A stretch of DNA of 32,549 nucleotides from Bacillus subtilis subsp. subtilis (GTDB taxonomy: Bacteria; Pseudomonadota; Gammaproteobacteria; Xanthomonadales; Xanthomonadaceae): the NCBI GenBank assembly GCA_021733645.1, contig JAHREJ010000050.1:1-32549 (forward strand), read 5' to 3'. The notes below the pieces were generated by a model. The model worked only from the letters and a program-made list of their open reading frames with translations, had not been told where the DNA came from and made no database searches. Positions 18,304-26,433 of this stretch are shown piece after piece. Position 1 is the stretch's first letter, and each line of letters begins with the position of its first letter. The translations under genes were made by a program, and so were the position numbers.

Positions 18304-19551
18304 ATGACCGGTTCGGCGTCCTCCCCACGGCGCGTGGCGATCATCGGCGGCGGCCCGGCCGGGCTGATGGCGGCCGAGACCGTGCGCGCCGCCGGCCACC
18401 AGGTCGATGTGTATGAAGCCAAGGGCTCGCCTGGGCGCAAATTCCTGATTGCCGGCAAGGGCGGCTTGAACCTGACCCATTCCGATCCACACGATCTGTT
18501 CGTGTCGCGCTACCGCGAGCGTGCCGCCGAGGTGGGCGCCTGGCTGGCCGACTTCGACGGCCCGGCGCTGCGCCAGTGGGCGCGCGGCTTCGGCGTGGAC
18601 ACCTACGTGGGCAGCTCCGGCCGGGTGTTTCCGGTGGACCGCAAGGCCGCGCCGCTGCTGCGCGGCTGGGTACGCCGGCTGAAGGAACAAGGCGTGCGCC
18701 TGCACGTGCAGCACCGCTGGACCGGTTGGCAGGATGACGGCGCGCTGCGCTTTGAAACACCCGAGGGCGAGGTGGCCGTGCACGCCGATGCGGTGGTGCT
18801 GGCGATGGGCGGCGGCAGCTGGCCGCAACTGGGCTCGGACGCCGCCTGGGTGGCACCGCTGGCCGATCGCGGCGTGGCCATCGCCCCGTTGCAGCCGGCC
18901 AACTGCGGTTTCGACATCGACTGGACCGCCTACTTCCGCGAGCGCCAGGCCGGTGCCCCGCTGAAGCCGCTGGTGGCGCATTGGACCGGGCAGGATGGCC
19001 AGGCGCGTTCGCAGCAGGGCGAGTGCGTGATCAGCGCCGATGGCATCGAAGGCAGCCTGATCTATGCGATGGCCGCCGACCTGCGCGACACGCTGGCCCG
19101 CGATGGCCGGGTGGAACTGCAGTTGGACCTGTTGCCGGGGCAGACCGAAGACCAGCTGCTGGACAAGCTGCGCCGCCCGCGCCAGGGCCGCAGTTTCGGC
19201 GAGCATCTGCGGCGCCAGCTGGGCCTGGGCGGGGTGAAGTCGGCGCTGCTGTTCGAGGTGCTGGGCAAGGACGCCGGGCAACTGCCGGTGGAACGCATTG
19301 CCGCCGCGCTCAAACGCCTGCCGCTGGCAGTGCTGCGGCCGCGTCCGATTGCCGAGGTGATCAGTACCGCTGGCGGCGTCCGCCTGGAAGCACTGGACGC
19401 CCACCTGATGCTGCGCGATCTGCCCGGCACGTTCTGCGCCGGCGAGATGCTGGACTGGGAAGCCCCCACCGGCGGCTACCTGCTGACGGCCTGCTTTGCC
19501 AGCGGGCTGCGCGCGGGGCGCGGGGTGATCGACTTCCTGCAGGTCCGCTGA
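18304..19551 (+). CDS. NAD(P)/FAD-dependent oxidoreductase (HI0933/TIGR03862-like flavoprotein)
   Basis: The 415-aa product is an FAD-dependent protein of the HI0933/YhiN-like group, specifically similar to the TIGR03862 flavoproteins. The dinucleotide-binding motif VAIIGGGPAGLMAAETVRAAGHQVDVYEA is at the N-terminus, followed by GSPGRKFLIAGKGGLNLTHSD, the group's signature. VVLAMGGGSWPQLGSDA is central and FCAGEMLDWEAPTGGYLLTACFASGLRAG near the C-terminus closes the FAD site. The reaction is unknown. Two starts are possible: GTG at 18295 directly after the FKBP stop, or ATG at 18304; neither has a clear Shine-Dalgarno and I take the ATG. It converges with a GNAT gene. Confidence 0.88.
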   Translation: MTGSASSPRRVAIIGGGPAGLMAAETVRAAGHQVDVYEAKGSPGRKFLIAGKGGLNLTHSDPHDLFVSRYRERAAEVGAWLADFDGPALRQWARGFGVDTYVGSSGRVFPVDRKAAPLLRGWVRRLKEQGVRLHVQHRWTGWQDDGALRFETPEGEVAVHADAVVLAMGGGSWPQLGSDAAWVAPLADRGVAIAPLQPANCGFDIDWTAYFRERQAGAPLKPLVAHWTGQDGQARSQQGECVISADGIEGSLIYAMAADLRDTLARDGRVELQLDLLPGQTEDQLLDKLRRPRQGRSFGEHLRRQLGLGGVKSALLFEVLGKDAGQLPVERIAAALKRLPLAVLRPRPIAEVISTAGGVRLEALDAHLMLRDLPGTFCAGEMLDWEAPTGGYLLTACFASGLRAGRGVIDFLQVR

Positions 19552-19552
19552 C

Positions 19553-19578
19553 CTGGCCGGGCGGCGGCCGGCACTACC
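19553..19578. repeat. Degenerate SMAG-like palindrome between convergent genes
   Basis: Read on the minus strand, GTAGTGCCGGCC is followed by GCCGC and an imperfect complementary arm. The GTAG end and the following TGCCGGCC match the SMAG pattern. It fills nearly the entire 34-bp gap between the stop codons at 19551 and 19586. Confidence 0.5.
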
Positions 19579-19585
19579 GGGTCGG

Positions 19586-20089
19586 TCAGCCGCGCTGCAT
19601 GCGCACCGAGGCCAGCGCCACCCCGCTGGGATGCGGGTAGCTTTCCTCGCGCAGCGCCTGGAAACCGCAACGCAGATAGAACGGGACCGCGTTGAGCGAG
19701 GCCGACAGCACCAGCGGCCGCGCCGGATCGGCCAAGGCCTGCAAGGCCTGCATCAGGGCCTGGCCGATGCCGCGTCCGCCACGGTCGGGGTCGACGAACA
19801 GCGCATCGATTTCATTGCCGGCGGTGTCAAGGATGCCGTAACCGAGCAACTGCCCTGCCCCGTCCTCGGCAACCACGCAACCGCCCCGCGCGATCAGGTC
19901 ACGGTACTGCGCGGGCGGCGGCGAGGCGGCCCATTGCGCGATCACCTCGGGCCGATAGGCCGTACTGCACAGCTCGCGCACGCAGCGGGTACGCAGCCCC
20001 CACAGCCGGTCGGCTTCTTCGACAGCACCCCGGCGCAGTGCCGGGCGCTGCCCTGCTCCGTCGACCTCCGCAGCCCCGGTACCGGCCAT
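19586..20089 (-). CDS. GNAT-family N-acetyltransferase coupled to glutamate-synthase-like gene
   Basis: A 167-aa GNAT protein. The acetyl-CoA loop is DPDRGGRGIGQALMQALQALA (about 100-120), preceded by NEIDALFV and followed by LSASLNAVPFYLRCGFQALREESY, the standard C-terminal pattern. Its ATG at 20089 overlaps the stop of the upstream glutamate-synthase-like gene by one base (TGATG), so the two are translationally coupled. The first 15 residues (MAGTGAAEVDGAGQR) are not part of the fold, but no better start is evident. The substrate is unknown; the coupling suggests that it may act on, or in the pathway of, the FMN enzyme. Confidence 0.85.
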   Translation of the reverse strand: MAGTGAAEVDGAGQRPALRRGAVEEADRLWGLRTRCVRELCSTAYRPEVIAQWAASPPPAQYRDLIARGGCVVAEDGAGQLLGYGILDTAGNEIDALFVDPDRGGRGIGQALMQALQALADPARPLVLSASLNAVPFYLRCGFQALREESYPHPSGVALASVRMQRG

Positions 20090-21711
20090 CAGCGCGACTT
20101 GCTCGCGCGCAGCGCCTGGATACGCGCCGGCGGCTGGAACGAATCGCTGCGCGCGTCGCTCCAGTAATCGTGGAACACCGCATGGTCAGGCACCTGGCGC
20201 AACAGTTCGCCTGGGCTGAGATACCGGTACAGCGAGGCCAGCGAGCGGATCTCCACTGGCGACACACGCCGCAGGATGTGCTCCGGGCCCAGTTCGGCCG
20301 GATGATTCAACCCGGCGGCACACAGCAGGTCACGCAGGGCGCGCACCGTATTGTCGTGGTAGCTGTGCACGCGGGTGGCCTTGTCGGCCGCATCCAGGTG
20401 GCGCCAGCGGTGCGGGTCCTGGGTGGCGATACCGGTGGGGCATTTATCGCTGTGGCAACTCAGCGACTGGATGCAGCCCAGCGCGAACATGAAGCCACGC
20501 CCGGCATTGCACCAATCCGCACCGAGCGCGATGGTGCGCGCAATTTCGAACGCGCTGGTGACCTTCCCGGCCGCACCCACCTTGATCCGGTCGCGAAGGT
20601 CCAGGCCCACCAGTGTGTTGTGCACCAGCAGCAGCGCTTCATGCATCGGCACTCCGACATGGTCGATGAACTCGGCCGGCGCCGCGCCGGTTCCGCCTTC
20701 GGCACCATCGACCACGATGAAGTCCGGCAGCAGCTGGGTTTCATGCATCGCCTTGGCGATGCCGAACCACTCCCACGGATGGCCGATGGCCAGCTTGAAA
20801 CCTACCGGCTTGCCGCCACTCAACGCGCGCAGGCGCGCCACGAACTGCAGCAGCTCCACCGGCGTACTGAACGCCGAGTGTTTGGACGGCGACACGCAGT
20901 CCACGCCCATCGGCACGCCGCGGGTAATCGAAATTTCCTCGCTGACCTTGGCCGCCGGCAGCACCCCGCCGTGGCCGGGCTTGGCGCCCTGCGACAGCTT
21001 GATCTCGATCATCTTGACCTGGTCGTGGGTGGCATTGGCGATGAACTTTTCTTCGCTGAAACCGCCCTCGTCGGCGCGGCAGCCGAAGTAACCCGAGCCG
21101 ATTTCCCAGACCAGGTCGCCGCCCATTTCACGGTGATAGGGTGAAATCGAGCCTTCGCCGGTGTCGTGGTAGAAACCGCCGCGACGCGCGCCTTCGTTGA
21201 GCGCACGGATCGCATTGGCCGACAGCGAGCCGAAGCTCATCGCCGAGATGTTGAACACACTGGCCGAGTACGGCTTGGCGCAATTGGGACCGATCAGCAC
21301 GCGGAAATCGCTGTGCGCGATCTCGGTCGGCGCCAGCGAATGGTTGATCCATTCGTAGTCCACCGCATAGGTGCTGCGCAGCGTGCCAAACGGCACCACG
21401 TCCATCTCGTTCTTGGAGCGCTGGTAGATCAGCGCACGCTGCTGCCGCGAGAACGGCACGTCTTCCAGGTCGCTCTGCACGAAGTACTGGCGGATCTCCG
21501 GGCCGATCGACTCCAGCCCGTAACGGAAATGCGCCATCACCGGATAGTTGCGGCGCAACGTGCTGCGCTTCTGCAGCAGGTCCCAGGTACCGAGGATGGC
21601 CAGCGCGGCGCTGACGCCCACGCCCCAATACCAGGCCGGCCAGAACGCGGCCAGCCACAGGCTGACCGGGAACAACAGGATGGCGAGCACGTAAACCAGG
21701 TAACGATGCAT
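20089..21711 (-). CDS. FMN-binding glutamate synthase-like protein, membrane-anchored
   Basis: The 540-aa product has two hydrophobic helices at the N-terminus (about 5-23 and 26-42), then the FMN-binding, synthase-type domain of glutamate synthase (GltB central domain; about 75-510). Characteristic stretches are AMSFGSLSANAIRALNEGARRGGFYHDTGEGSISPYH, EIKLSQGAKPGHGGVLPAAKVSEEISITRG, DFIVVDGAEGGTGAAP and the cysteine cluster CIQSLSCHSDKCPTGIATQDP. It has neither the amidotransferase nor the GltD part, so it cannot be a full glutamate synthase alone; stand-alone proteins of this type are common and their reaction is generally undetermined. The membrane anchor suggests electron transfer at the inner membrane (inference). 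It is coupled to a GNAT gene downstream. Confidence 0.9.
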   Translation of the reverse strand: MHRYLVYVLAILLFPVSLWLAAFWPAWYWGVGVSAALAILGTWDLLQKRSTLRRNYPVMAHFRYGLESIGPEIRQYFVQSDLEDVPFSRQQRALIYQRSKNEMDVVPFGTLRSTYAVDYEWINHSLAPTEIAHSDFRVLIGPNCAKPYSASVFNISAMSFGSLSANAIRALNEGARRGGFYHDTGEGSISPYHREMGGDLVWEIGSGYFGCRADEGGFSEEKFIANATHDQVKMIEIKLSQGAKPGHGGVLPAAKVSEEISITRGVPMGVDCVSPSKHSAFSTPVELLQFVARLRALSGGKPVGFKLAIGHPWEWFGIAKAMHETQLLPDFIVVDGAEGGTGAAPAEFIDHVGVPMHEALLLVHNTLVGLDLRDRIKVGAAGKVTSAFEIARTIALGADWCNAGRGFMFALGCIQSLSCHSDKCPTGIATQDPHRWRHLDAADKATRVHSYHDNTVRALRDLLCAAGLNHPAELGPEHILRRVSPVEIRSLASLYRYLSPGELLRQVPDHAVFHDYWSDARSDSFQPPARIQALRASKSR

Positions 21712-21741
21712 GGCGTTCCTCGATCAATAACGCAGTCGAGT

Positions 21742-23028
21742 CTACAACCGGTCGTCGACCACGTCCCGTGGCCACACCGATTTGACGTCGTAGACCACTC
21801 CATCAGGGGTCAGCAGCGCGCGGATGCTGGCCGCGTCGAACGCGCGGAATTCGTCGTGGGCCACCGCCAGCACCACCGCGTCGAACGCGCCAGGATCGGC
21901 CCGTTCCACCCAGTGCACGCCGCTGCCGGCCAACACTGCCGGCCCCACCCAAGGGTCCTGAACCTCCACCCGCGCACCGGCCCCCTGCAGCGACTGCGCC
22001 AGCTCCAGCGCGCGGCTGTTGCGCAGGTCCGGGCAGTTTTCCTTGAAGGTCACCCCGAGCACCAGGATGCGTGCGTCTGCCGGCGCCTTGCCGCGGCCGG
22101 CCAGCAATGCCAGCACGCGCTGTGCCACGTGCGCGCCCACGCGGTTGTTGACCTGGCGTGCGGTGTGGATCAGGTCGGGGTGGTAGCCCACGCTTTCAGA
22201 TTTGTGCAACAGGTAATACGGGTCCACGCCGATGCAGTGGCCACCGACCAGGCCCGGCCGGAACGGCAGGAAATTCCACTTGCTGCCCGCCGCATCAAGC
22301 ACGTCCTGGGTGTCGATGCCCAGCCGGTCGAAGATCAGCGCCAGCTCGTTGACCAGCGCGATGTTGACGTCGCGCTGGATGTTTTCGATCACCTTGGCCG
22401 CTTCGGCCACCCGGATGGACGGTGCCGGCCAGGTGCCGGCGGTGATGATGCCCGCGTACAGCGCATCGACCCGCGCGGCCACCTCGGGCGTCGAGCCGGA
22501 GGTGATCTTGCGGATGTCGGCCAGGCGCCGCTGGCGGTCGCCCGGATTGATCCGCTCCGGGCTGTAGCCACAATGGAAATCCTGGTTGAAACGCAGCCCC
22601 GAGCCGGCCTCCAGCAACGGAACACAGACCTCTTCGGTCGTCCCCGGATAAACGGTGGATTCGTAGATCACCAGGTCGCCCGGGGCAAGCACGCCGGCGA
22701 TCAGCGCCGAGGCGGCGCGCAACGGCCCAAGGTCGGGCTGTTCGAACGCATCGATCGGGGTCGGCACGGTCACGATGTAGATGTTGCAGCCGGCCAGCGC
22801 GGCGGGGTCGTGGGTGTAACGGGCCTGGCGGGCCGCGGCAAGCTCGTGCGGCGCCAGTTCCAACGTGTGGTCCTGGCCGCGCTGCAGCTCCTGGACCCGT
22901 GCCAGGTCGATGTCGTACCCCAGGGTGGGTAGGCGGGTGCCGAAGGCAACGGCCAGCGGCAGGCCCACGTAACCCAGCCCGATGACGGCGATCCGCGGCG
23001 CACTGGCGGCACCGGCCTCGGCCGCCAT
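21742..23028 (-). CDS. Nucleotide-sugar dehydrogenase (UDP-HexNAc 6-dehydrogenase, WbpO/TviB type)
   Basis: The 428-aa enzyme belongs to the UDP-glucose/GDP-mannose dehydrogenase family and most resembles the WbpO/TviB branch, which oxidises UDP-N-acetylhexosamines to uronic acids for surface polysaccharides. NAD-binding motif: IAVIGLGYVGLPLAVAFG (13-30). Catalytic residues: Lys212 in AEAAKVIEN and Cys265 in GGHCIGVDPYYL with Asp269. YSPERINPGD and GVTFKENCPDLRNSRALELAQ are branch-typical. I start at the ATG at 23028, 6 bases after GGGGATC; a GTG at 23034 is also possible. No other polysaccharide gene is adjacent, so it is an orphan here. Confidence 0.9.
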   Translation of the reverse strand: MAAEAGAASAPRIAVIGLGYVGLPLAVAFGTRLPTLGYDIDLARVQELQRGQDHTLELAPHELAAARQARYTHDPAALAGCNIYIVTVPTPIDAFEQPDLGPLRAASALIAGVLAPGDLVIYESTVYPGTTEEVCVPLLEAGSGLRFNQDFHCGYSPERINPGDRQRRLADIRKITSGSTPEVAARVDALYAGIITAGTWPAPSIRVAEAAKVIENIQRDVNIALVNELALIFDRLGIDTQDVLDAAGSKWNFLPFRPGLVGGHCIGVDPYYLLHKSESVGYHPDLIHTARQVNNRVGAHVAQRVLALLAGRGKAPADARILVLGVTFKENCPDLRNSRALELAQSLQGAGARVEVQDPWVGPAVLAGSGVHWVERADPGAFDAVVLAVAHDEFRAFDAASIRALLTPDGVVYDVKSVWPRDVVDDRL

Positions 23029-23322
23029 CAGCACGATCCCCGCCGTTCACGGCAGCAGTGGAAGGATCGCGACAGCGGGAAGGAAGAGCTCATGGGGGCG
23101 GCGCCGGGGAACGAATGCCACAGCCTAACGCGGGAGCGCGCACGCCACAAAGAACAAAGCCGCCGCCCGCGGAGAGTACGGACGACGGCCAACAAGTGGT
23201 CCAGCTGCGGTTACTACCCTTTCAGACAGCCTGGCGGGGTTTCCGCAGGACCGGTCACAGCTGGTAGGAAGATAGTAAGCGGCCAACCGTGATGTTCTTG
23301 TTACGGGAAAAGAACTGTTGCG

Positions 23323-23778
23323 TTACGAGCCCAGCGTCACCGCCGCCGGCTCCAGCTCGCCGGTCACCCCGGTCCACAATTCAAGCAGCCGGGCGAACCC
23401 CACCCGCCCGCTGGCGTCGGCCGAGGATGCCGCGCTGAACCCGTCCCAGTCGGTATTGATCATGCCGGTGAGCACCTGCGGTTCGATCGCGGCCGAGGCC
23501 ATCGTCCAACGCGGGAAGTGCCGGGTCAGGACCGACCCGCGCGCCAGTTCGCGCAGGAAAAGATGGCTGCGTGCATTGAGCACGCGCTGGTACACCGAAT
23601 CCACGCCGTCTTCGGGCCCTTCGAAATACTGCAGGAAGCGGGTGCCATCGAACATCAGCACACCGGTGACCCCGGCAACCTTGTTGAAGCTGGTCGCCGC
23701 GGCAAGGATGCGATCGATATCCGATGCTTGAATCCCTTCGAAGGCGACGCTGGTGTAGGCGATCGCACGCAACGGCAT
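23323..23778 (-). CDS. BLUF-domain blue-light sensor protein (copy 1)
   Basis: The 151-aa product is a short BLUF protein, an FAD-binding blue-light receptor. Key residues are in place: Tyr8 in AIAYTS, Asn32 in FNKVAGVTGVLMF, Gln50 in RFLQYFEGPEDGV, and Trp91/Met93 in HFPRWTMA. The BLUF fold covers about 1-95; the remaining 55 residues are probably the C-terminal cap helices, and there is no enzymatic output domain, so it must signal through a partner. The ATG at 23778 has AGGGGAG upstream and gives the family N-terminus; in-frame extension further upstream is not BLUF sequence. A paralogue lies 8 kb away on the same strand. Confidence 0.93.
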   Translation of the reverse strand: MPLRAIAYTSVAFEGIQASDIDRILAAATSFNKVAGVTGVLMFDGTRFLQYFEGPEDGVDSVYQRVLNARSHLFLRELARGSVLTRHFPRWTMASAAIEPQVLTGMINTDWDGFSAASSADASGRVGFARLLELWTGVTGELEPAAVTLGS

Positions 23779-23890
23779 GCAGGCAGAACTCCCCTGAGAA
23801 CTGCACTGACTATGCCACGAAGCATTACGCGTAGATAGATGAAAACTGTGAGCAGCAGCACATGCGGTGCTGCGTCCTCCTGTCGCAGGC

Positions 23891-24916
23891 TCAGGGTGCC
23901 TGCACCTGGTATCCAGCCTGCTCCAGACGTGCCAGGTAACCGCCCGGCTGCACCAGCGATGCGACCGGCACCACGGCGAAGGTGGTGGCATTGCGCCCCA
24001 GCGCGGCGCGTGCGCTCTGCAGCCATTTGTCGGCCACCTGCTGGTCGACTCCGGCCAGCCCGCGTCGACGCCCGAACGCGCTGTCGGCCACCGCCCCCAC
24101 GCAGGCGTCGTACTGGCTCTGCACCGCCAGCCGTTGCAGCGCGTCGGTATCACCCATCGCCCATGCGTTGGCGCGCTCCACCAGCAGCGGCAGCTGGTGG
24201 CCCACCACGTCCAGGGTGCGCTCGAAGCAGGCCGCATCCTGCAGCGTGCTGCCGCGCACCTCCTTCAGCGCCGCACGCGGGTCATCGACCTTGATCACCA
24301 CGCGGGTGACCACCGGCTTCAGGCCCCGCGCCTTGTAGGCCTTCTCGAGCACGCTGGACACCGGCGATCCGCGCCCCAGCCCCACCGACTTCAGCGCTTC
24401 GCCATACAGGCGTGCGGCGGCTACCAGCGGCCGGTCCTTCTCCACCCCGCGATCGCGGCCCAGGTAGCGTTGCTTCAGCGGCAGCCACCGCGCATACAGT
24501 GCCGCCGGCAGGATCTCGTCCAGGCGCCGGCCCTGCGGATCGTGCGCGGCCTTCATCGCCGAAGGCAGCAGGGTCAGGCCCTTGAAGAAGCCGACATCGG
24601 CATCCACCGTCCAGCCCGGCGGCCCCAACACTTCGTCGGCGCTGGCGATCACCGCCTGCACTTCATCGGCGCGCCAGTCCAGCTTGGCCGGCAGGGGCGA
24701 CACCGTCCCCAGAATCCACAGCGCATGCCCGTCGCTTCCGGTCACCTTCCACATGCCCGGGCCGGGCTGCACACCCGATACCACCACCGGAGCCAGGTCG
24801 ACCACGGCCGGCGGCGCACCCGTATCGGCGTGTGGCGCCTGCGCCTGCGCGCTGGCCATCCACAGCAAGGCCACGCCCCACATCCCCGCCTTCCCTGCGC
24901 GTGCCACGATCGTCAT
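23891..24916 (-). CDS. TraB/GumN-family exported protein
   Basis: The 341-aa protein has a signal peptide (about 1-26, ending ASAQAQA) and a TraB/GumN domain. The family begins after the linker with MWKVTGSDGHALWILGTVSPLPAKLDW, in which the GT-S/H motif of GumN-like proteins appears as ILGTVS. A C-terminal stretch (NATTFAVVPVASLVQPGGYLARLEQAGYQV) fits the typical RN..F..VGA.HL.G..G....L...GY pattern, but the usual VGAxHL is VVPVASL here, so conserved histidines may be missing. The family is related to metalloprotease-like TIKI/EreA folds; loss of metal ligands would suggest a non-catalytic form. Function is unknown. It is divergent from the HD-domain gene. Confidence 0.85.
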   Translation of the reverse strand: MTIVARAGKAGMWGVALLWMASAQAQAPHADTGAPPAVVDLAPVVVSGVQPGPGMWKVTGSDGHALWILGTVSPLPAKLDWRADEVQAVIASADEVLGPPGWTVDADVGFFKGLTLLPSAMKAAHDPQGRRLDEILPAALYARWLPLKQRYLGRDRGVEKDRPLVAAARLYGEALKSVGLGRGSPVSSVLEKAYKARGLKPVVTRVVIKVDDPRAALKEVRGSTLQDAACFERTLDVVGHQLPLLVERANAWAMGDTDALQRLAVQSQYDACVGAVADSAFGRRRGLAGVDQQVADKWLQSARAALGRNATTFAVVPVASLVQPGGYLARLEQAGYQVQAP

Positions 24917-24995
24917 GCTGCCTTGCCTGTGTTGGGTCCGTGCGCAGCCTACGGGGACCTGCCGCTGGCTGCGTAAAGTTTGCGTTTGGCAGAAC

Positions 24996-25010
24996 CCCGC
25001 ATAATGCGGG
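24996..25010 (+). promoter_or_regulatory. Palindrome over a candidate -10 box upstream of HD-domain gene
   Basis: CCCGCAT-a-ATGCGGG is a perfect 7-bp inverted repeat around one base. The central CATAAT (25000-25005) is a plausible -10 element, so the palindrome could be an operator or simply a hairpin at the transcript start. No convincing -35 box is seen 17 bp upstream. It lies in the 118-bp gap between divergent genes. Confidence 0.35.
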
Positions 25011-25034
25011 CATCGATCATCTGGAGCGTTGCCC

Positions 25035-25502
25035 TTGGATACCCTGCGTGCCGCCGAATCGTTGGCCCGTCGCGCCCACGCCGACCAGGTGGACAAGGCC
25101 GGCCTGCCCTATATCGGCCACGTCGCCCGCGTGGCAGCCCGGGTGCGCGGTGACACCGACGCCGAAACGGTCGCCTGGCTGCACGATGTGGTCGAAGACT
25201 GCCCCGGTTTTGCCGCCGATCTGGTGGCATTTCCAGCGCCCATCCGCACCGCGGTGGCTTGCCTGACCCGGCGCAAGGACATCCCGGCCGACGACTACTA
25301 CGCCGCGATCCGTCACAACGCGCTGGCCTTGAAGGTCAAGCTTGCCGACATCGCCGACAACAGCGACCCGGCGCGCCTGCACCACTTGCCGCCCGAGGTC
25401 TCGCAGCGTCTGGTCGATAAATATGCGCATGCGCTGCAGCAGCTGGGCATTGGCACGGCGCTGCCGGCCAACGCAGCCTGCGCAGATCCTTCGACGCGCT
25501 AG
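25035..25502 (+). CDS. Small HD-domain phosphohydrolase (RelA/SpoT hydrolase-like)
   Basis: The 155-aa product is a stand-alone HD domain resembling the (p)ppGpp-hydrolase half of RelA/SpoT proteins and related small HD proteins. Visible metal-binding features are GHVARVAARVRG with its His, the HD pair in AWLHDVVEDCP, and VKLADIADNSDP with an Asp in the expected place. No synthetase or regulatory domain follows, so a small alarmone hydrolase or another nucleotide phosphohydrolase is possible; activity is not established. I take the TTG at 25035, 8 bases after GGAG; a TTG at 25029 is only 2 bases away from it. The stop codon overlaps that of the convergent GST gene. Confidence 0.83.
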   Translation: MDTLRAAESLARRAHADQVDKAGLPYIGHVARVAARVRGDTDAETVAWLHDVVEDCPGFAADLVAFPAPIRTAVACLTRRKDIPADDYYAAIRHNALALKVKLADIADNSDPARLHHLPPEVSQRLVDKYAHALQQLGIGTALPANAACADPSTR

Positions 25503-26209
25503 CGGCTGACGGGCGCATCCTGCCCGTGCGGCCCCTGCCGGTAGGGTTCTTCGAATGGGCGGAAGTCATGTTCGGCCAGCGCGCCGGCCACCCACTGCTG
25601 CACACCGGGTAACGCCTGTACCGCCGCCATGTAGCGCTGCACGCGTGGACTGACCGGGACCGCATAGGTCTTCAGGCGCATCACCACCGGTGCGTAGAAC
25701 GCATCGGCAATGCTGAAACCCTCGAACAGCAGCGGGCCGTCGTGCCGGGCCAGCAACCCCTCCCACAGCGCCTGCAGATGCTGCAGGTCATCCACCACGG
25801 CCGCCTGTTCGCGCAACACGCGGGCGCCCACCTCGGGCAGCTCGGCTTCGATGTTCATCGGAAAGTGCTGGCGCAGCGCGCCAAAGCCGCCATGCATGTG
25901 TGCGCAGACGCTGCGCGCCAGGGCCCGGGCACCGACCGGGCCCGGCCACAACCCGATATCAGGGAAACGCTCGGCCAGATACTCGGCAATGGCCAGGGAG
26001 TCCCATACCACCACCTCGTCATCCACCAGCACCGGCACGCTGCCCGATGGCGACAACGCCATCGCCTGCTGCTTGAAACGCGAGCCCGGCTCGAAACTGT
26101 CAAAGCGCAGCAGCACCTCGTCGAACCCGATGCCGGCCTGGGTCATCAATACCCAGGGGCGCATCGACCACGAGGAGTAGTTCTTGTTGCCGATATGAAG
26201 TTTGAGCAT
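25499..26209 (-). CDS. Glutathione S-transferase family protein
   Basis: The 236-aa protein has a thioredoxin-like N-terminal domain (about 1-82) beginning LKLHIGNKNYSSWSMRPWVLMTQAGIGFDEVLLRF. A serine in YSSWSMRPW is the likely glutathione-activating residue, and VPVLVDDEVVVWDSLAIAEYLAERFPD is the glutathione-binding cis-Pro/SxAI region. An all-helical C-terminal domain follows (about 90-210), with LFEGFSIADAFYAPVVMRLKTY. The pattern resembles E. coli YfcF-type transferases. The substrate is unknown. It shares a four-base CTAG palindrome with the stop of the convergent HD-domain gene. tRNA-Leu lies 85 bp upstream on the same strand. Confidence 0.92.
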   Translation of the reverse strand: MLKLHIGNKNYSSWSMRPWVLMTQAGIGFDEVLLRFDSFEPGSRFKQQAMALSPSGSVPVLVDDEVVVWDSLAIAEYLAERFPDIGLWPGPVGARALARSVCAHMHGGFGALRQHFPMNIEAELPEVGARVLREQAAVVDDLQHLQALWEGLLARHDGPLLFEGFSIADAFYAPVVMRLKTYAVPVSPRVQRYMAAVQALPGVQQWVAGALAEHDFRPFEEPYRQGPHGQDAPVSR

Positions 26210-26293
26210 GGCGGCGGCGCGGGCAGGAAGGGAGCGCTCATGCTAGCGGCAAACCGGCCACCCCCGGCGGCGCTGCGACGCCCCTTCCCTTGT

Positions 26294-26380
26294 TGGTGCC
26301 CGGAGCCGGAATCGAACCGGCATGGAGTTGCCCCCGGCGGATTTTAAGTCCGATGCGTCTACCAATTTCGCCATCCGGGC
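26294..26380 (-). tRNA. tRNA-Leu (anticodon TAA)
   Basis: Read on the minus strand, GCCCGGA at the 5' end pairs with TCCGGGC before A and an encoded CCA (26296-26294). The anticodon stem-loop GGACTTAAAATCC has anticodon TAA in a CTTAAAA loop. The long variable arm of a class II tRNA is present, and GGTTCGATTCC forms the T arm. Total length is 87 nt. It decodes UUA (and UUG by wobble), rare codons in this GC-rich genome. No clear terminator follows; the GST gene starts 85 bp downstream. Confidence 0.98.
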
Positions 26381-26433
26381 AACGCCGTGCATAGGGTGCC
26401 TGATCAGGCCCGGTTTGGGAATGCGCGCCACGC

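Noticed and set aside
20089..21711. Complete glutamate synthase
   Set aside because: Only the central FMN-binding synthase domain is present; no glutaminase domain and no GltD neighbour.
23294..23315. GTTCTT/AAGAAC inverted repeat as terminator of the first BLUF gene
   Set aside because: The stem is only six AT-rich pairs with a 10-base loop and no T tract on the minus strand.
26294..26380. Genomic-island attachment site at tRNA-Leu
   Set aside because: No integrase, no direct repeat of the tRNA 3' end and no change in gene content were seen next to it.
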